A stretch of 64,000 bases of DNA from Rhizophagus clarus (GCA_015698045.1 BLAL01000066.1:558001-622000), one strand, 5' to 3'. Numbered from the stretch's first letter, positions 9,970-20,959 are shown. Notes: generated by a model not told the origin, from the sequence alone. Numbers and translations are program-made.

Positions 9970-12900
9970 ATACATCAGGAAAAATTTTAGTCCGCAGATT
10001 TGCGCAATTCTGTGGAGTACATTTTTGCGCAGATCTGAGGACATGCCGATGCGCAGCACTGAAAAATTTCATGAATTTCTGTGCAAATCTGCAAGCACAA
10101 AAAAAAACTGCGAAATTTTTCAAAAATAAATCTGCGAAATTTTTCAAAAGTACTAATGCAAATTTACAGTTAGGCAGTGTTTTAACTTTAATATTAACTA
10201 ATATCAATTTATTAATTAAAGATATTTACAAATTTAAAAGTACATATACTAAACTATCCTATTTTACTAACTAAATGCACTAATTAAAAGTCTTTTTTTT
10301 TTTCTTTACAGACTGTCAAATTATGTTGTTATTAATGGTTTGAACATTATTCCAGTTGGTTCGATTCCAACAAATAACAAAATACAAAAAAAATTCATGT
10401 TAGTCAAAGTTTCGTTAATGTTTTATTTAAAAAAAATTAAAATCTTAATTTTATTCAAAGTTAAATACCTTCAAAATCTTTCATAAAGCATCTGAAAAGC
10501 CACAAGTCTACAAAATAAAAGACGAAACGTTAGTTAACGTTTCATTTAAAAAAAAATAAATAAAATTTCCAAAGGTATTTATTTTATTTACCTTTGAAAT
10601 CACGTCCATGAGGCACTATAAAGCCACAAACCTACGCAAAAGGACATAAAATGAAATGTTAGTTGACGTCTCATTTAAACAAAAACAAAATAAAAAATAA
10701 AAGAATTTCAAAGGTTACCTCTGAAATTCTGACCATTAGACGTTCAGGAAGTCTTGAACCTAAAAAATAAAAGAAAATTGAAACGTTAATCAATGTTTCA
10801 TTAAAAAAAATTATTAAAATAAAAAATTTGAAGAGAAACTATTTACCTTTGAAATTACGTTCAGAAGCTGAATCTATTAAAAAAAACATTAACGTTAGTT
10901 AACGTTTTGTTTAAAACCCAAAAAAAATCAAGGGTTATTCACCTTCGAAATTCAGCCCAGTGGTATTCGGAAGCTGCAAACCTGAAAAATCAAACAAAAA
11001 CATTAGTAAACGTTTCGTTAAAAAAAAAAATTAATAATTTTGAAGATTACTTTTGAAATTTTGTCTATAATGCGTCCAGAAAGCCATGGACTTACAAGAT
11101 TAAAAACGAAATATTAGTTAATGTTTCATTCAAAAAAAAAGAAAAAAAAATTAAAATTTAATTTTTTTGAAGGTAAATACCTTTAAAATTATGCGTTATT
11201 ACGTTCAGGAGGCATCCGGAAACTGCAAATCTAAAAAATAAAAAATGAAAGGTTAGCTAAATGTCTACAAAACAATAAAATCAAAATGTTAACGTTAACG
11301 TTTCGTTCAAAAAAAAAATTGAATTTCAAATTTTTTCAAAGATAAAATACCTTCAAAATCCTATATCCACCCAGAAAGCATCTGGGAAACTGCCAAACTA
11401 CAAAAAGGAAGCCAGAACGTTAGTAACGTTTCGTTACGAAAAAAAAATAAATAAAATTTTAAAGAAACTTTGAAGAATACCTTTGAAGTTCCGTAACATT
11501 CCAGGCCTATAAAAAAATGCAACGTTAGCAAATGTCTCGTTAAAAGGAAAATTAAAAACAAATTTTGAAATTCTACCTTCGATATTTCTTCTAGAAATCC
11601 ATCCGCAGACTACAAAAAAAATAAAAAAAAAAAAGATAAATAAAGAAAGTTAATAAACGTTCATTAAATAAAAAACCAAAAAAAAAAAATTTAGAATTTG
11701 AAGGTTTACCTTCGAAACGGGAGTCAAAAACACTGGCTTCCTAAACTAAAAAAAAAATAAAATAAAAGAACGTTAGTAACGCTCATTCAATAAAAACAAA
11801 AATTAAAAAAATCAAAGGCTTATCTTCGAATAGAGTCCACCTTCGAAATTGAACGTCTGCTTGACCTAAATAAAAATAAAAATGTTTGAACATTAGCAAC
11901 GTTCATTATATAAAAACAATAACTGAAAATAAAAAAAAATTATTTCGAAGTTTTTATTTTACCTTTGAAATACTCGATCTGCTTCGAAATGGAGTTTCAG
12001 ACCTAAAAAAAAGAAGAAAAGCGAAACATTACTAACGTTTTGCTAAAATACAAAAAAAAAGAGCTTTTTTTTTACTTAGTGGTCTGCCTCAGAATGGAGT
12101 TTCAGACCTAAAAAAAAAGAAGAAAAGCGAAATGTTACTAACGTTTTGCTAAAATACAAAAACAAAGAACTTTTTTTTTTATTTACAGTAATCTGCCTCG
12201 AAATGAAGTTTAGGACCTAAAAAAAAAGAAATACGAAATGAAACATTAACATTTTGTAAAATATATAAAAAAAAAATCATTTCCATCTTCGAATACTTTG
12301 GTCTGCTTCGAATTGGAGTTCCAGAACTAAGAAAAATGAAACAAACGTTAGTTAACATTCGTTAAAAATAAAAATAAAAAAAAAGGTATTTTTTTTTCAA
12401 AGTTACCTTCGAAATAGAGTCCGAGCCCATATGTTTGGTGTTCTGGACCTAAAAAAAAGATAAACAAATATTAATCAACGTTTATTAAGTTAATTTAATA
12501 AAAAAAAATTATTTCGAAGGCCATACTTTCGAAATGTGGAGTCTGGCTAAGATTTTCAGCAAAAACTCAGCTTGAAATGCTGAAACAAATAAATTTTGTT
12601 CACTCATTCTTCGACAATTCCAAAGTCCAGAAGAGCCCTAGTAAAGAAAAAAGGGAATTTTTTTAGATTATCAACCGATCTCTAGGTCATATGACACCGC
12701 AGAAGCTGATCAGCTACAAAGTAACCTTAGTTAGTGACGTTCGTCAAAATAAAAGTAAATTAAACATTTCAAAGTTTACCTTTGAAATGGAGGTCGAACT
12801 TGTTTTTCAGTATTCCGGACCTACAAAAAAGGAAATCGAATGTTAATGGACGTTTGTTAAATAAAATTAATAAAAAAATTTTTTTTGAAGGTTACCTTCG

Positions 12901-13513
12901 AAAACTAGCGTTAGCTAACGTTTGTTTATGATTCATATGCCCAGAACATCATCGAAAGTACATTTAGTCCTTGTAGAGGGTCTATAAAATGATTCTTTTA
13001 GGGAGATAGAAAAGATAGCAAGTCTATTTAATAATTTTGAAGCTTAAAAAACTACAAAAAAAAGTTTTTTCTTAGAGTATTTTTAGACTTTAAATTGAAA
13101 GACGTTGAAAAAAATTTATTTCTTTGAAAGGTGTTGAAAAAAAAATTATATTTATGAAAAATGTTGAAAAAAATTGTTTCCTTAAAGTATTGCGAATAAA
13201 AAGTTTAAGTGTCTTAAAGGAAATTAAGTGTAGAAAATAAACTGGAAGCTTATCAAAGTTTATCATGCAAAGTTTATCAAATTAAAGAGGAAAATTGTGA
13301 AAATCTTTAAAGATTTTTGTACGAAGTGTTTTTAAAAATCTGCAATTTTGGAGATTATCATAAATTTTTCATAAAAAAATCTTTGAAAAAAATAAAAAAA
13401 TAATTTCTGCAGTATTGCGCAGATTCTTAATAAAATTGCATTAAAAAAATACGGCAATCTGCTAAAATCACAGATCACTGCAGATCTGAACTGATATAAC
13501 TTTCCCGATGTAT
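9970..13513. mobile_element. 3.5-kb insertion in LINE with imperfect inverted ends and a micro-exon array
   Basis: LINE coding stops at 9970 and resumes at 13514. The ends are imperfect inverted repeats: ATACATCAGGAAA at 9970 and, reverse-complemented, ATACATCGGGAAA ending at 13513, followed inward by GTCCGCAGATTTGC and GTTCAGATCTGC. Both terminal 150 bp repeat words like CGCAGAT and AAATCTGC. The interior is a long tandem array (10330-12960). No direct target duplication could be identified and no transposase is present. Confidence 0.65.
10330..12960 (-). repeat. tandem array of about 22 units, each a candidate micro-exon with splice signals
   Basis: Units of about 100-130 bp carry a near-palindromic AACGTTAGTAACGTTTCGTT word (for example 10530, 10890, 11418, 11770, 12345), A-rich runs on the plus strand, and a non-repetitive core of about 35-45 bp. 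Read on the minus strand each core is preceded by a T-run ending in AG and followed by GTAA or GTGAA. Example: minus-strand acceptor TTTTTCAG, core starting GTTTGCAGCTTCCGAATACC, ending TTCGAAG, then donor GTGAAT, around 10935-10990. No long frame runs through, and no protein can be assigned. Confidence 0.6.
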
Positions 13514-14856
13514 GCTATTGATCATTTTGTATTGATCCTTGATAATCATACTGTTTCTTTCTTCTATCCTTTTTTTATTGTTGCTTCTTTGATTGCCTTA
13601 TCCTTTATCTTAATTACTCTTCTAACTATCTTCAGCCAGTTTCTTATTTCACACTTCCATGTGTGCCAGTCTGTGTTCTCCGTTATGTCTGAGATGTTAG
13701 TTCCATAATGTTGATTGAACGTCTTAATTCCTTTTGTTGCGTTAAGTAGTTCTTTCCCTTTCAATTCGTTCTTATGTAATTTCCTCATTATGCTTCTTAT
13801 GTATAACAAGTCCTTGCGTTCTTTTGAAGAATCTTACATTTCTTTATAATTCCTGTTAATATTGGTTTTGTTGCCTCCTATTTTCTTGTGTGGGATGTGT
13901 TTGAGTGCGGCCTGTTGTGTGCAACTGCATATGATGTCCCATAGTTTGTTTAACGTATCCTCATTTTGTCCATGTGTTTTTATATAACTATAGGCATTGT
14001 GTTTCTCCAAAAGGCTGTTGAGATGTCTCTCATATTCATTTCATTGTTCGTTTGTAGTGTTTTCATAGTCATATAAGATGCGCGTTGAGTTTCTTTCTGC
14101 TCTTCTACTTCCTCTATTATTTGTGACTATTATATCAGTAAAGAAGATTTCTGCGAATGTAATATTGTGGTCACTATCTGTAATGTCTATTGATTGGTAT
14201 ATTTTGCTTTTTTTTATGTTAACTTTGAGTTTGGAGTCTGCCCATATGTAGTTAATTCTGGTTGATGTGTTGCTATTTTTCCAAGTGAAGCTTCTCTTTT
14301 TTGGATTTAATTTTCTAAATGTATCTGTGAAAAATGCGTTATCTAATTATATAATAATATTCAAAGGTCTCTTTTTAAGTTTAAATGAACTGCTATAATT
14401 TAATGTTTTATCCATATATGAATTGAAATCTTCTATCAAAGTGTAGTATCAGTTTTTCCTACTATGATTAATGAACTCTTTTTTATATGGCTTATTAATT
14501 CATTTTATTTTTTTATATCTGATGGTGGTATATATACTACTCCTATTATGAGTGTGCAATTCTTAAAAAGTAACTAAGCTTCTATGTAATAAGCACCAAT
14601 TCTATTTACTTTCCTGATGTATTTTTCCCATTTCTTATTGATAATTATGCACACTCCAGATCCTTTTTTCTTATTGTCTTTGTTAGTCCAGAATGAAGTA
14701 TACTCTAGGTTGTCTTTGTGTCAGAATTCTCTCTGTTTTCGATTCCTATTTGTTTCGTATATGCCTATAATGTCAGCTCCTTTATTTGAGCAATATTCTA
14801 CTAGTAAGTTTAGTTTAGAATTGTCTTGTCTGAGTCCATTAATGTTGTGTCCCATG
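13514..14856 (-). pseudogene. LINE ORF2, APE-type endonuclease part (piece 4)
   Basis: From 14856 downward the minus strand reads NINGLRQDNSKLNLLVEYC, then ADIIGIYETN, GSGVCIIINKKWEKYIRK, IIGVVYIPPSDIKK and SLIIVG near the expected DFN position. These are the successive motifs of the AP-endonuclease-like domain of LINEs; the E of YETN is the metal-binding residue. Downstream (towards 13514) comes helical Lys-rich linker. Many stops. The hAT-like element at 14857 cuts it just upstream of NINGL. Confidence 0.8.
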
Positions 14857-15039
14857 TAAAGTTGCCTGCCGAAACTCCTTTGGCCCAATGCCGAAAGTCG
14901 AAACTCCTTACATAGTGCCGAAACGCCGAAACGCCGAAATGCCGAAACTGCCGAAACTGCCGAAACTGTTTCGGCATTTCGGCATTTCGCCATAGTTTCG
15001 GCATAGCTGATACTAATAATCAATAATGTTTCGGCATAG

Positions 15040-15520
15040 TTTCGCGTAAGAACCTACAAGAAAAAGAAAAAAATATTCTTAAAACGTAACTAAAAAAATA
15101 AACAAATAAAAAGAAACTTCCTCATTACCTTTCACTCAAAGACCAGTTCGTATAATTCGTCCGGCAATATCTACAAGAAAAGAAAAAATTAACATTAAAA
15201 ACATTATTAAAAAAATACGAATCTTCCTCCATTTACCTTTTCAAAGACCGGTTCGTGTATACCAATACGTCTGGCGTTCCTACAATAAAAGAAAAAAAAG
15301 TAACGTTAGTAACGTTACTAAAGAAAAACACGAAACTCCCCCTTCTTCATTACCTTTCATTAATGTCCGGTTCGTATATAGTAATACGTCCGGCGCTCCT
15401 ACAATAAAAGAAAAAAAGTAACATTAATAAATGTTACTAAAAAAAAAATAAACTCGAAACTCCCCTTCCCAATTTACCTTTCACTAAAGTCCGGTTCGTG
15501 TATAAGTATCCCCTATTAAT
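15040..15520 (-). repeat. micro-exon-type units, GCCGGACG core
   Basis: Four or five units, about 115 bp each. On the minus strand each reads: T-rich tract ending TTGTAG, a core of about 42 bp with GCCGGACG near the start and ACCGGAC or ACTGGTC near the middle, ending GAAAG, then the donor GTAATG or GTAAAT. Cores lie near 15140-15175, 15245-15282, 15355-15395 and 15478-15520. AACGTTAGTAACGTTAC lies in one intervening stretch. The cores resemble those of the array at 41.7-42.9 kb. Two more units lie at 17416-17540, beyond the nested element. Confidence 0.6.
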
Positions 15521-17415
15521 ACCTCCACTATACTTCTCCGCGAATTAATTACGGTTTCGGCATTACGTCTGTAAAAATACGCCGTAATTAATTTCGGCAT
15601 GGAATTTTTTTTTGACGTAATGCCGTATTAGCCGTATTGTATTTTTACAGACGTAATTTGCCGAAATGCCAAATTATGTCGAAATCGGATTATTGCGATA
15701 AAAAACCACTTCTTCAGCTCGTTTATTAGTTTTAATAAAAAAAAAACGATTTCTCTTTAATCGTTTTAATAAAAAAAACGGAAAAAAACGATTACTTATT
15801 AATCGTTTTAATAAAAAAAACGGGAATAAACGATTACTTATTAATCGTTTAATAAAAAAACGATTTTAACTTTTTTTTTAATTCGTTAATTCGTTTAATA
15901 AAAAAAACGTTTTGTAACGTTTTTTTTTTAGTCATTTAAAAAAATGCCTTTTAACGTTTTTTTTTAATTCGTTTAAAAAACTTTTTTTTAACTGTTTGAA
16001 AAAAAAAAACGATTTTTAACGTTTTTTTTAAAATCGTTTAACGTTTTTTATAAAAAAAAACGATTTTTAACGTCTTTTTTAAATCGTTTAAATAAAAAAG
16101 ACGATTTTGACGTTTTGTTTTTAAAAATTGTTTTAATAAAAAACGATTTTAGCGGGTTTTCCCCTAAATCGTTTAATAAAAACGTTTTTTTCCCTAAATT
16201 TTTTAATAAAAAAAAACGATTTAACGTTTTTTCTAAATCGTTTAATTAAAAAACGATTTTAATTTCTTTTAAATCGTTAATAAAAAAAATGATTCCGGCG
16301 TTTTTTTAAGCGTTTTTTTTTTAAGTTAAACGTTTAAAAAAGCGGTTTTTTTTAAGTTAAACGCTTAAAAAAAGCGTTTTTTTTTTAAGTCTAAAACGCT
16401 TAAAAAAAGCGTTTTTTTTCAAGTCTAAAACGTTTTTTTTGTCATTTAAAAAAAAACGATTTTTAACGTTTTTTTTTAAAATCGTTTAATAAAAAAAACG
16501 ATTTTTAACGTTTTTTTTTTAAATCGTTTGATAAAAAAAACGATTTTTAACGTCTTTTTTAAATCATTTAATAAAAAAAAAAAACGATTTTAACGTTTTT
16601 TTAAATCTTTAATAAAAAAACGATTATCGGTTGCCATTTTTTTTTATAAAAAAGAGCGCCTTTTTTAGATCGTTTAATAAAAAAAACGATTATTAACGTT
16701 TTCTTAAAATCGTTTAACGTTTTTTTATAAAAAAAAAACGATTTTTAACGTCTTTTTTAAATCGTTTAAATAAAAAAGACGATTTTGACGGTTTGTTTTT
16801 AAAAATTGGTTTAATAAAAAACGATTTTAGCAGGTTTTCCCCTAAATCGTTTAATAAAAACGTTTTTTTCCCTTAATTTTTTAATAAAAAAAAACGATTT
16901 AACGTTTTTTCTATATCGTTTAATTAAAAAACGATTTTAATTTCTTTTTTAAATCGTTAATAAAAAAAATGATTCTGGCGTTTTTTTAAGCGTTTTTTTT
17001 TTAAGTTAAAAAAAGCGTTTTTTTTAAGTTTAAAACGCTTAAAAAAGCGTTTTTTTTTTAAGTTTAAAACACTTAGATCGTTTTTTTTTTTTATTAAAAC
17101 GATTTAAGTGTTTAATTTTAAAAAAAAACGCTTTTTTAAGATAAAAAAAAAAGTTTCAAAATCGTTTTAGCAAAAAAAAAAAAAGGATCAAAAATCGTTT
17201 TAATAAAAATCGTTTAATAAAAAAACGATTTAACGTTTTTTTTTAAAAATCATTTAATAAAAAAAATGATTTTTAATATAATCAATCAACTGTCGAAATG
17301 CATTACGTCTGTCGAAATGCATTGCGGCTGTCGAAATTCTGCCGAAATAATTACGGTTACGTCAATTAGGATTCGGCACAGCTGCATCTAATTCGCGGAA
17401 AAGTATAACCTCCAC
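15521..17415. mobile_element. nested element with 8-bp duplication ACCTCCAC
   Basis: Element 15529-17407 lies inside the hAT-like element. Perfect direct repeats ACCTCCAC flank it (15521-15528, 17408-17415). Ends TATACTTCTCCGCGAATTA and, reverse-complemented, TATACTTTTCCGCGAATTA differ at one base. Subterminal words GTCGAAATGC and GCATTACGTCTG recur at both ends. The interior is low-complexity hairpin-forming DNA with no gene. Confidence 0.88.
15720..17280. repeat. AACG/CGTT hairpin array (AAACGATTTTAACG words)
   Basis: The stretch alternates AAAAAACGATTT, TTAACGTTTTTT and AAATCGTTTAATAAA, forming many small inverted repeats. A block of about 240 bp (roughly 16070-16320) recurs near 16740-17000 with few changes, including the odd word GGTTTTCCCCTAAATCG, so part of the array arose by a larger duplication. 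No coding potential. Confidence 0.75.
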
Positions 17416-17747
17416 TCAAAAGTCCGGTTCGTAATTTCGTCCGGCGTTCCTACAGAAAAAAGAAAGAAACGTTAGAAACGTTTCTTTATTTGCCAACTTG
17501 CTTCATGTGTAAGTCCAGTCCGGCATCCTAAAAATAAAAGATTTGGATCTAATCTGTGAACCGCAGATGCCGAAACTATATGTATATCATATGATATACT
17601 ACGCCGAAATGCCGAAACAGTTTCGGCAGTTTCGGCAGTTTCAGCATTTCGGCATTTTTAGGTGCTTGCCGAAACCTAGTTTCGGCAGTTTCGGCAGTTT
17701 CGGCATGCCGAAACTCCCTAGTTTCGGCAAGCAACCTTAGTCCCATG

Positions 17748-18066
17748 AATTTTAGATTATGTTTATTATCGTTCTCTATGTTGCTGTTGTGTCTGCATAT
17801 TTCTGTACTCTGTTGTAAGCAGTCAGTGTTTGTGTATTGAGTATGTGTTACGCTTTTGTCCTGGTTGTTTTTGGAAGAAATGTCAAGGGTCTGGCTATCA
17901 GTGTTTTCCCTCTTCTAATCCTATTGTACATGTAGTTTTCATGTCTTTTTCTGTTGGTTTTAGTGAAAGCAGCTTTTGTTTAGACCAGTTAAACAAATTC
18001 TTTATTGTTTTCTTTATTTTCATTTTCACGTTTTTTCTTTTTATAATTATTCTCTTTTCTTTATGA
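17748..18066 (-). pseudogene. LINE ORF2 5' end (piece 5)
   Basis: The minus strand gives a Lys/Asn-rich leader (KKRENENKENNKEF), then FTKTNRKRHENYMYNRIR and TRTKA, as in the poorly conserved region before the LINE endonuclease. The hAT-like element separates it from the NINGL motif at 14.84 kb. Beyond 18066 the sequence changes to AT-rich relic DNA, so this is probably the 5' limit of the LINE. Confidence 0.5.
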
Positions 18067-18258
18067 CTCTTTAGTTATATTAAATATTCTTTATATAATG
18101 ATTTTTAGTTTAAAGCTATTAAAAAAATTATTAATAAACAAATTAAATATTTATTTAAAAAATAATGCAACTTAAATGTGTACTTTTAATTATTTATCAA
18201 TTAAGTAATTTTAATTTTAAGTGTAATTTTTTTTATTTTAAATCAACTTATTAACTTT
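18067..18258. mobile_element. relic of AGGACC-type element (left part)
   Basis: GTGTACTTTTAATTATTTAT and AAGTGTAATTTTTTTTATTT match the interior of the AGGACC copies near 7425-7500 and 22290-22370. The relic continues at 21165 on the other side of the CACAGGTCGAA element. No gene. Confidence 0.6.
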
Positions 18259-18399
18259 CACAGGTCGAATAAAAAAAAATCTCCAAAAATTGGCAGTCTG
18301 ATTTTTGTCCGATTTTTGGATATATTTGTCTGATTTGTAATTTTTTGTTGCCGATTTTATGGCGCAAATTGTTCATGAACGGCATTGCCAATTTGTGCC

Positions 18400-18540
18400 A
18401 AAAAATTGGCATTCCTATTTTTAAATAGTGCATGCAAATTGGCATTCCTATTTTTAAATAGTGCATAAAAATTGGCACTCTGATTTTTAAATAGTGTATG
18501 CAAATCAGCACTCCAATTTTTAAATAGTGCATACAAATTC
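18400..18540. repeat. subterminal tandem repeat, about 33 bp
   Basis: About four units of AAATTGGCATTCCTATTTTT plus AAATAGTGCATGC, diverging toward the right. Subterminal repeats of this kind often serve as transposase-binding sites, but that is inference here. Confidence 0.7.
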
Positions 18541-18689
18541 AACCAAATTATTTTATTTATATTTATTTATGAAGTACGACACATGCAAAAATTTATTTTT
18601 TCTCAAAAAATTTTATTCAAAGCAAGTAGTTTAATTTAAAAATTTACATGTTTTATTAGTAATTAAAAAATAAGAATTTATTTTAATAA

Positions 18690-19490
18690 AAAATTAATCT
18701 AAAAAAAAGAAATCTATAATGAAAGTAAAAAAATAAATCAAAGTAAAGAAATGTGTTAAAAATAGGAATAACAATAAAGAAAAAAAGTAAAATAAAAGAA
18801 ATGGGGGGAAATGAAAAAAAGTAAGGGGAAACAAAAAAAAATGAAAAGAATATAAAGGTAAAGAAAATAAAAGGAATGAAGAAGGAAATATAAGAAAAAA
18901 GGATAGTGTAATATAAAAAAAAATAAAAAGAATAGTAGGAAAACATAAAAAAATGAAAAGAGAGAAGGGAGATATAAAGGAGCGAAAAGAAAGAAGGAGG
19001 AAACGTAAAGGAACAAAAAGAAAGAAGGGGGAAACGTAAAAGAACGAAAAGAAAGAAGGGGGAAACGTAAAGGAACAAAAAGAAAGAAGGAGGAAACGTA
19101 AAGGAACAAAAAGAAAAAAGGAGGAAACATAAAGGAACAAAAAGAAAGGAAGGAAATGTAGAAAAAAGGAGGAAATGCAAAGGAACAAAACAAAAAGAAA
19201 AGGAAACATAAAGTAATGAAACAAAAAGGAGAGTGAAATGTAATAGAACGAAAAAAATGAAAGGCAAAACGTAAAAAAGAAAAAAAAGAAATGAAATGAA
19301 AAAGAAATGTGAATATCCAAAAAGAATTGAAGGAAGACGAAAAAAATGGAAAACAAACGAAAAGAAACAAAGAGGATAAAAGAAAAAATGAAAGAAAAGT
19401 TAGTAAATAACGAAATGTAATCAATTATAAAAAAAAATAAAATGAAATAAAAAGAAACATACTTGTAAAGAAGCCCAATTACTAAAAACA
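18690..19490. repeat. purine-rich tract (polypyrimidine on minus strand)
   Basis: Almost pure A/G on the plus strand with a recurring 29-35 bp unit (GAAAGAAGGGGGAAACGTAAAGG-like) between about 18960 and 19140. The Phe-rich open frames on the minus strand are a by-product. Read on the minus strand it is an extended polypyrimidine tract downstream of the splice-like units at 19.5-20.5 kb. Confidence 0.8.
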
Positions 19491-19494
19491 TTTG

Positions 19495-20475
19495 ATTAGA
19501 ACCTGCAAAAAAAAGATGGATTTGTTAGTAAAAACGTTTCCTAAAAAAAAAGAAAAATAAAATTTTGAAAATTCGAAACTTACATTCATTATATCTATCG
19601 TCTAAGAATCGAAGACTGGAAGCTACAAAAAAAAAGATGGAAACGTTAGTAAAATATTTTCTAAAGAAAAGGAGAAAAAAGTTTCAAAAATTTCAAAACT
19701 TACATTCATTACGCTTACAGCCATCGTCCAAGAATCGAAGACAGAAAGCTACAAAAAAAAGATGAAAACGTTAGTAAAATGTTTCCTAAAAAAAAAGAAA
19801 AATAAAGTTTTGAAAATTCGAAACTTACATTCATTACGTCCATCATCCAAGAATCAAAGACCGGAAGCTACAAAAAAAAAGATGGAAACATTAGTAAAAC
19901 ATTTCCTAAAAAAAAGGAGAAAAAAGTTTCAAAAATTTTGAAACTTACATTAATTATGCTCACGGCCATCATCCAAAAATCGAAAACCAGAAGCTACAAA
20001 AAAAAAGATGGAAACGTTAGTAAACGTTTCTTAAAAAAAAAGAAAAATAAAGTTTCAAAAATTTCAAAACTTACATTCATTACACCTATGGCCATTATCC
20101 AAAAATCGAAGACCAGAAGCTACAAAAAAAAGATGAAAACGTTAGTAAAATGTTTTCTAAAAAAAGGAGAAAAAAGGTTTGAAAATTTTGAAACTTACAT
20201 TAATTATGCCCACGGTCATCGTCCAAGAATCAAAGATTGGAAGCTACAAAAAAAAAGATAGAAACGGTAGTAAATGTTTTCTAAAAAAAAAAGAAAATAA
20301 AGTTTCAAAAATTTTGAAACTTACATTCATTATGCCCATGGCCATCATCCAAGAATTGAAGACCAGAAGCTACAAAAAAAAGATGGAAACGTTAGTAAAC
20401 GTTTCCTAAAAAAAAAAGAAAAAATAAAGTTTCAAAAATTTTAAAACTTACATTAATTACGCCTATCATCTAAGG
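19495..20475 (-). repeat. tandem array of about 9 micro-exon-type units, period about 108 bp
   Basis: On the minus strand each unit reads TTTTTTTTGTAG, then a 38-48 bp core beginning CTTCCGGTCTTCGATTC and ending GTAATGAAT, then the donor GTAAGTTT, a short intron with TTTATTTTTCTTTTTTTTTAG, and a second short segment GAAACGTTTACTAACGTTTC before the next acceptor. The donors are near-consensus GTAAGT and the acceptors have long T-tracts, repeated in every unit. Core positions include about 19595-19630, 19710-19750, 19835-19870, 19955-19995, 20080-20120, 20205-20245 and 20330-20370. Confidence 0.7.
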
Positions 20476-20955
20476 AGAGAAAAAGGGATATTGGTACATT
20501 TCTAAAACCATTAACAATAAAACCTATTGTCAATTCATATTTCCAAAATCTTCAAGGCTGCATTTTACAAAAATGGAGAAAAGAAAGAAACATTAGAATG
20601 TTTCTTTAACACGAAACTTGCCATTTTTACAATAAAGCTAAAAAATGTTTTTTTAAATTAAATAAAAAAAAATTCATTTTTTAAATTAAATAAAGTTAAA
20701 AAAAAATTCGTTTTTTATGTTAAATAAAAAAAAAATATGGCTTCTTTGGATAACGGTATTTCAGTGATGTGTACCAACTTTTTGTTTATTTGTTTTTTTT
20801 ATTTAAAGAAATACATTCTAACAGTTACTTTTTTTTATTTGTAAATGAGCAGAAAGAAAAAAAATGAAATGTAATAAGCAAAAATAAAAAAAAATTATCA
20901 ATAAATCAATAAACAAATGATGTAATTATATAGTCAACCAATTAAAGACAATCAT
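20476..20955. other. AT-rich interior of the CACAGGTCGAA element
   Basis: No gene. Contains three degenerate units of a TTAAATTAAATAAA-type repeat (20640-20735) and low-complexity A/T runs. Confidence 0.5.
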
Positions 20956-20959
20956 TTTT

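Larger units (their letters stand above)
14849..17747. mobile_element. hAT-like non-autonomous element with 8-bp duplication, containing a second element
   Basis: Element 14857-17739 is flanked by the perfect direct repeat GTCCCATG (14849-14856, 17740-17747). Ends are TAAAGTTGCCTGCCGAAACT and, reverse-complemented, TAAGGTTGCTTGCCGAAACT. Both terminal 150 bp are built from the words TTTCGGCA and TGCCGAAA in both orientations. The interior has micro-exon-type units and the nested element 15529-17407. The 8-bp duplication and TAARG-type ends suit the hAT superfamily; no transposase is encoded. Confidence 0.88.

Noticed and set aside
10325..10378. tRNA-like T arm (GTTGGTTCGATTCCAAC) with a partly pairing AAATAAC/GTTATTA acceptor
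   Set aside because: Only about 51 nt lie between the pairing ends, with no D arm or anticodon arm. It lies in the first unit of the micro-exon array, so chance or a tRNA-derived scrap is likelier.
9970..13513. Direct target duplication for the 3.5-kb LINE insertion
   Set aside because: The flanking ATACATCA and CGATGTAT are inverse complements rather than direct repeats, so no duplication is claimed.
18683..19491. Long Phe/Leu-rich open frames on the minus strand (also at 50227-50872 and 59041-60057, and plus strand 43812-44634)
   Set aside because: They lie in purine/pyrimidine-biased tracts where stop codons are rare in all frames; composition is uniform and no domain, start context or codon signal supports a protein.
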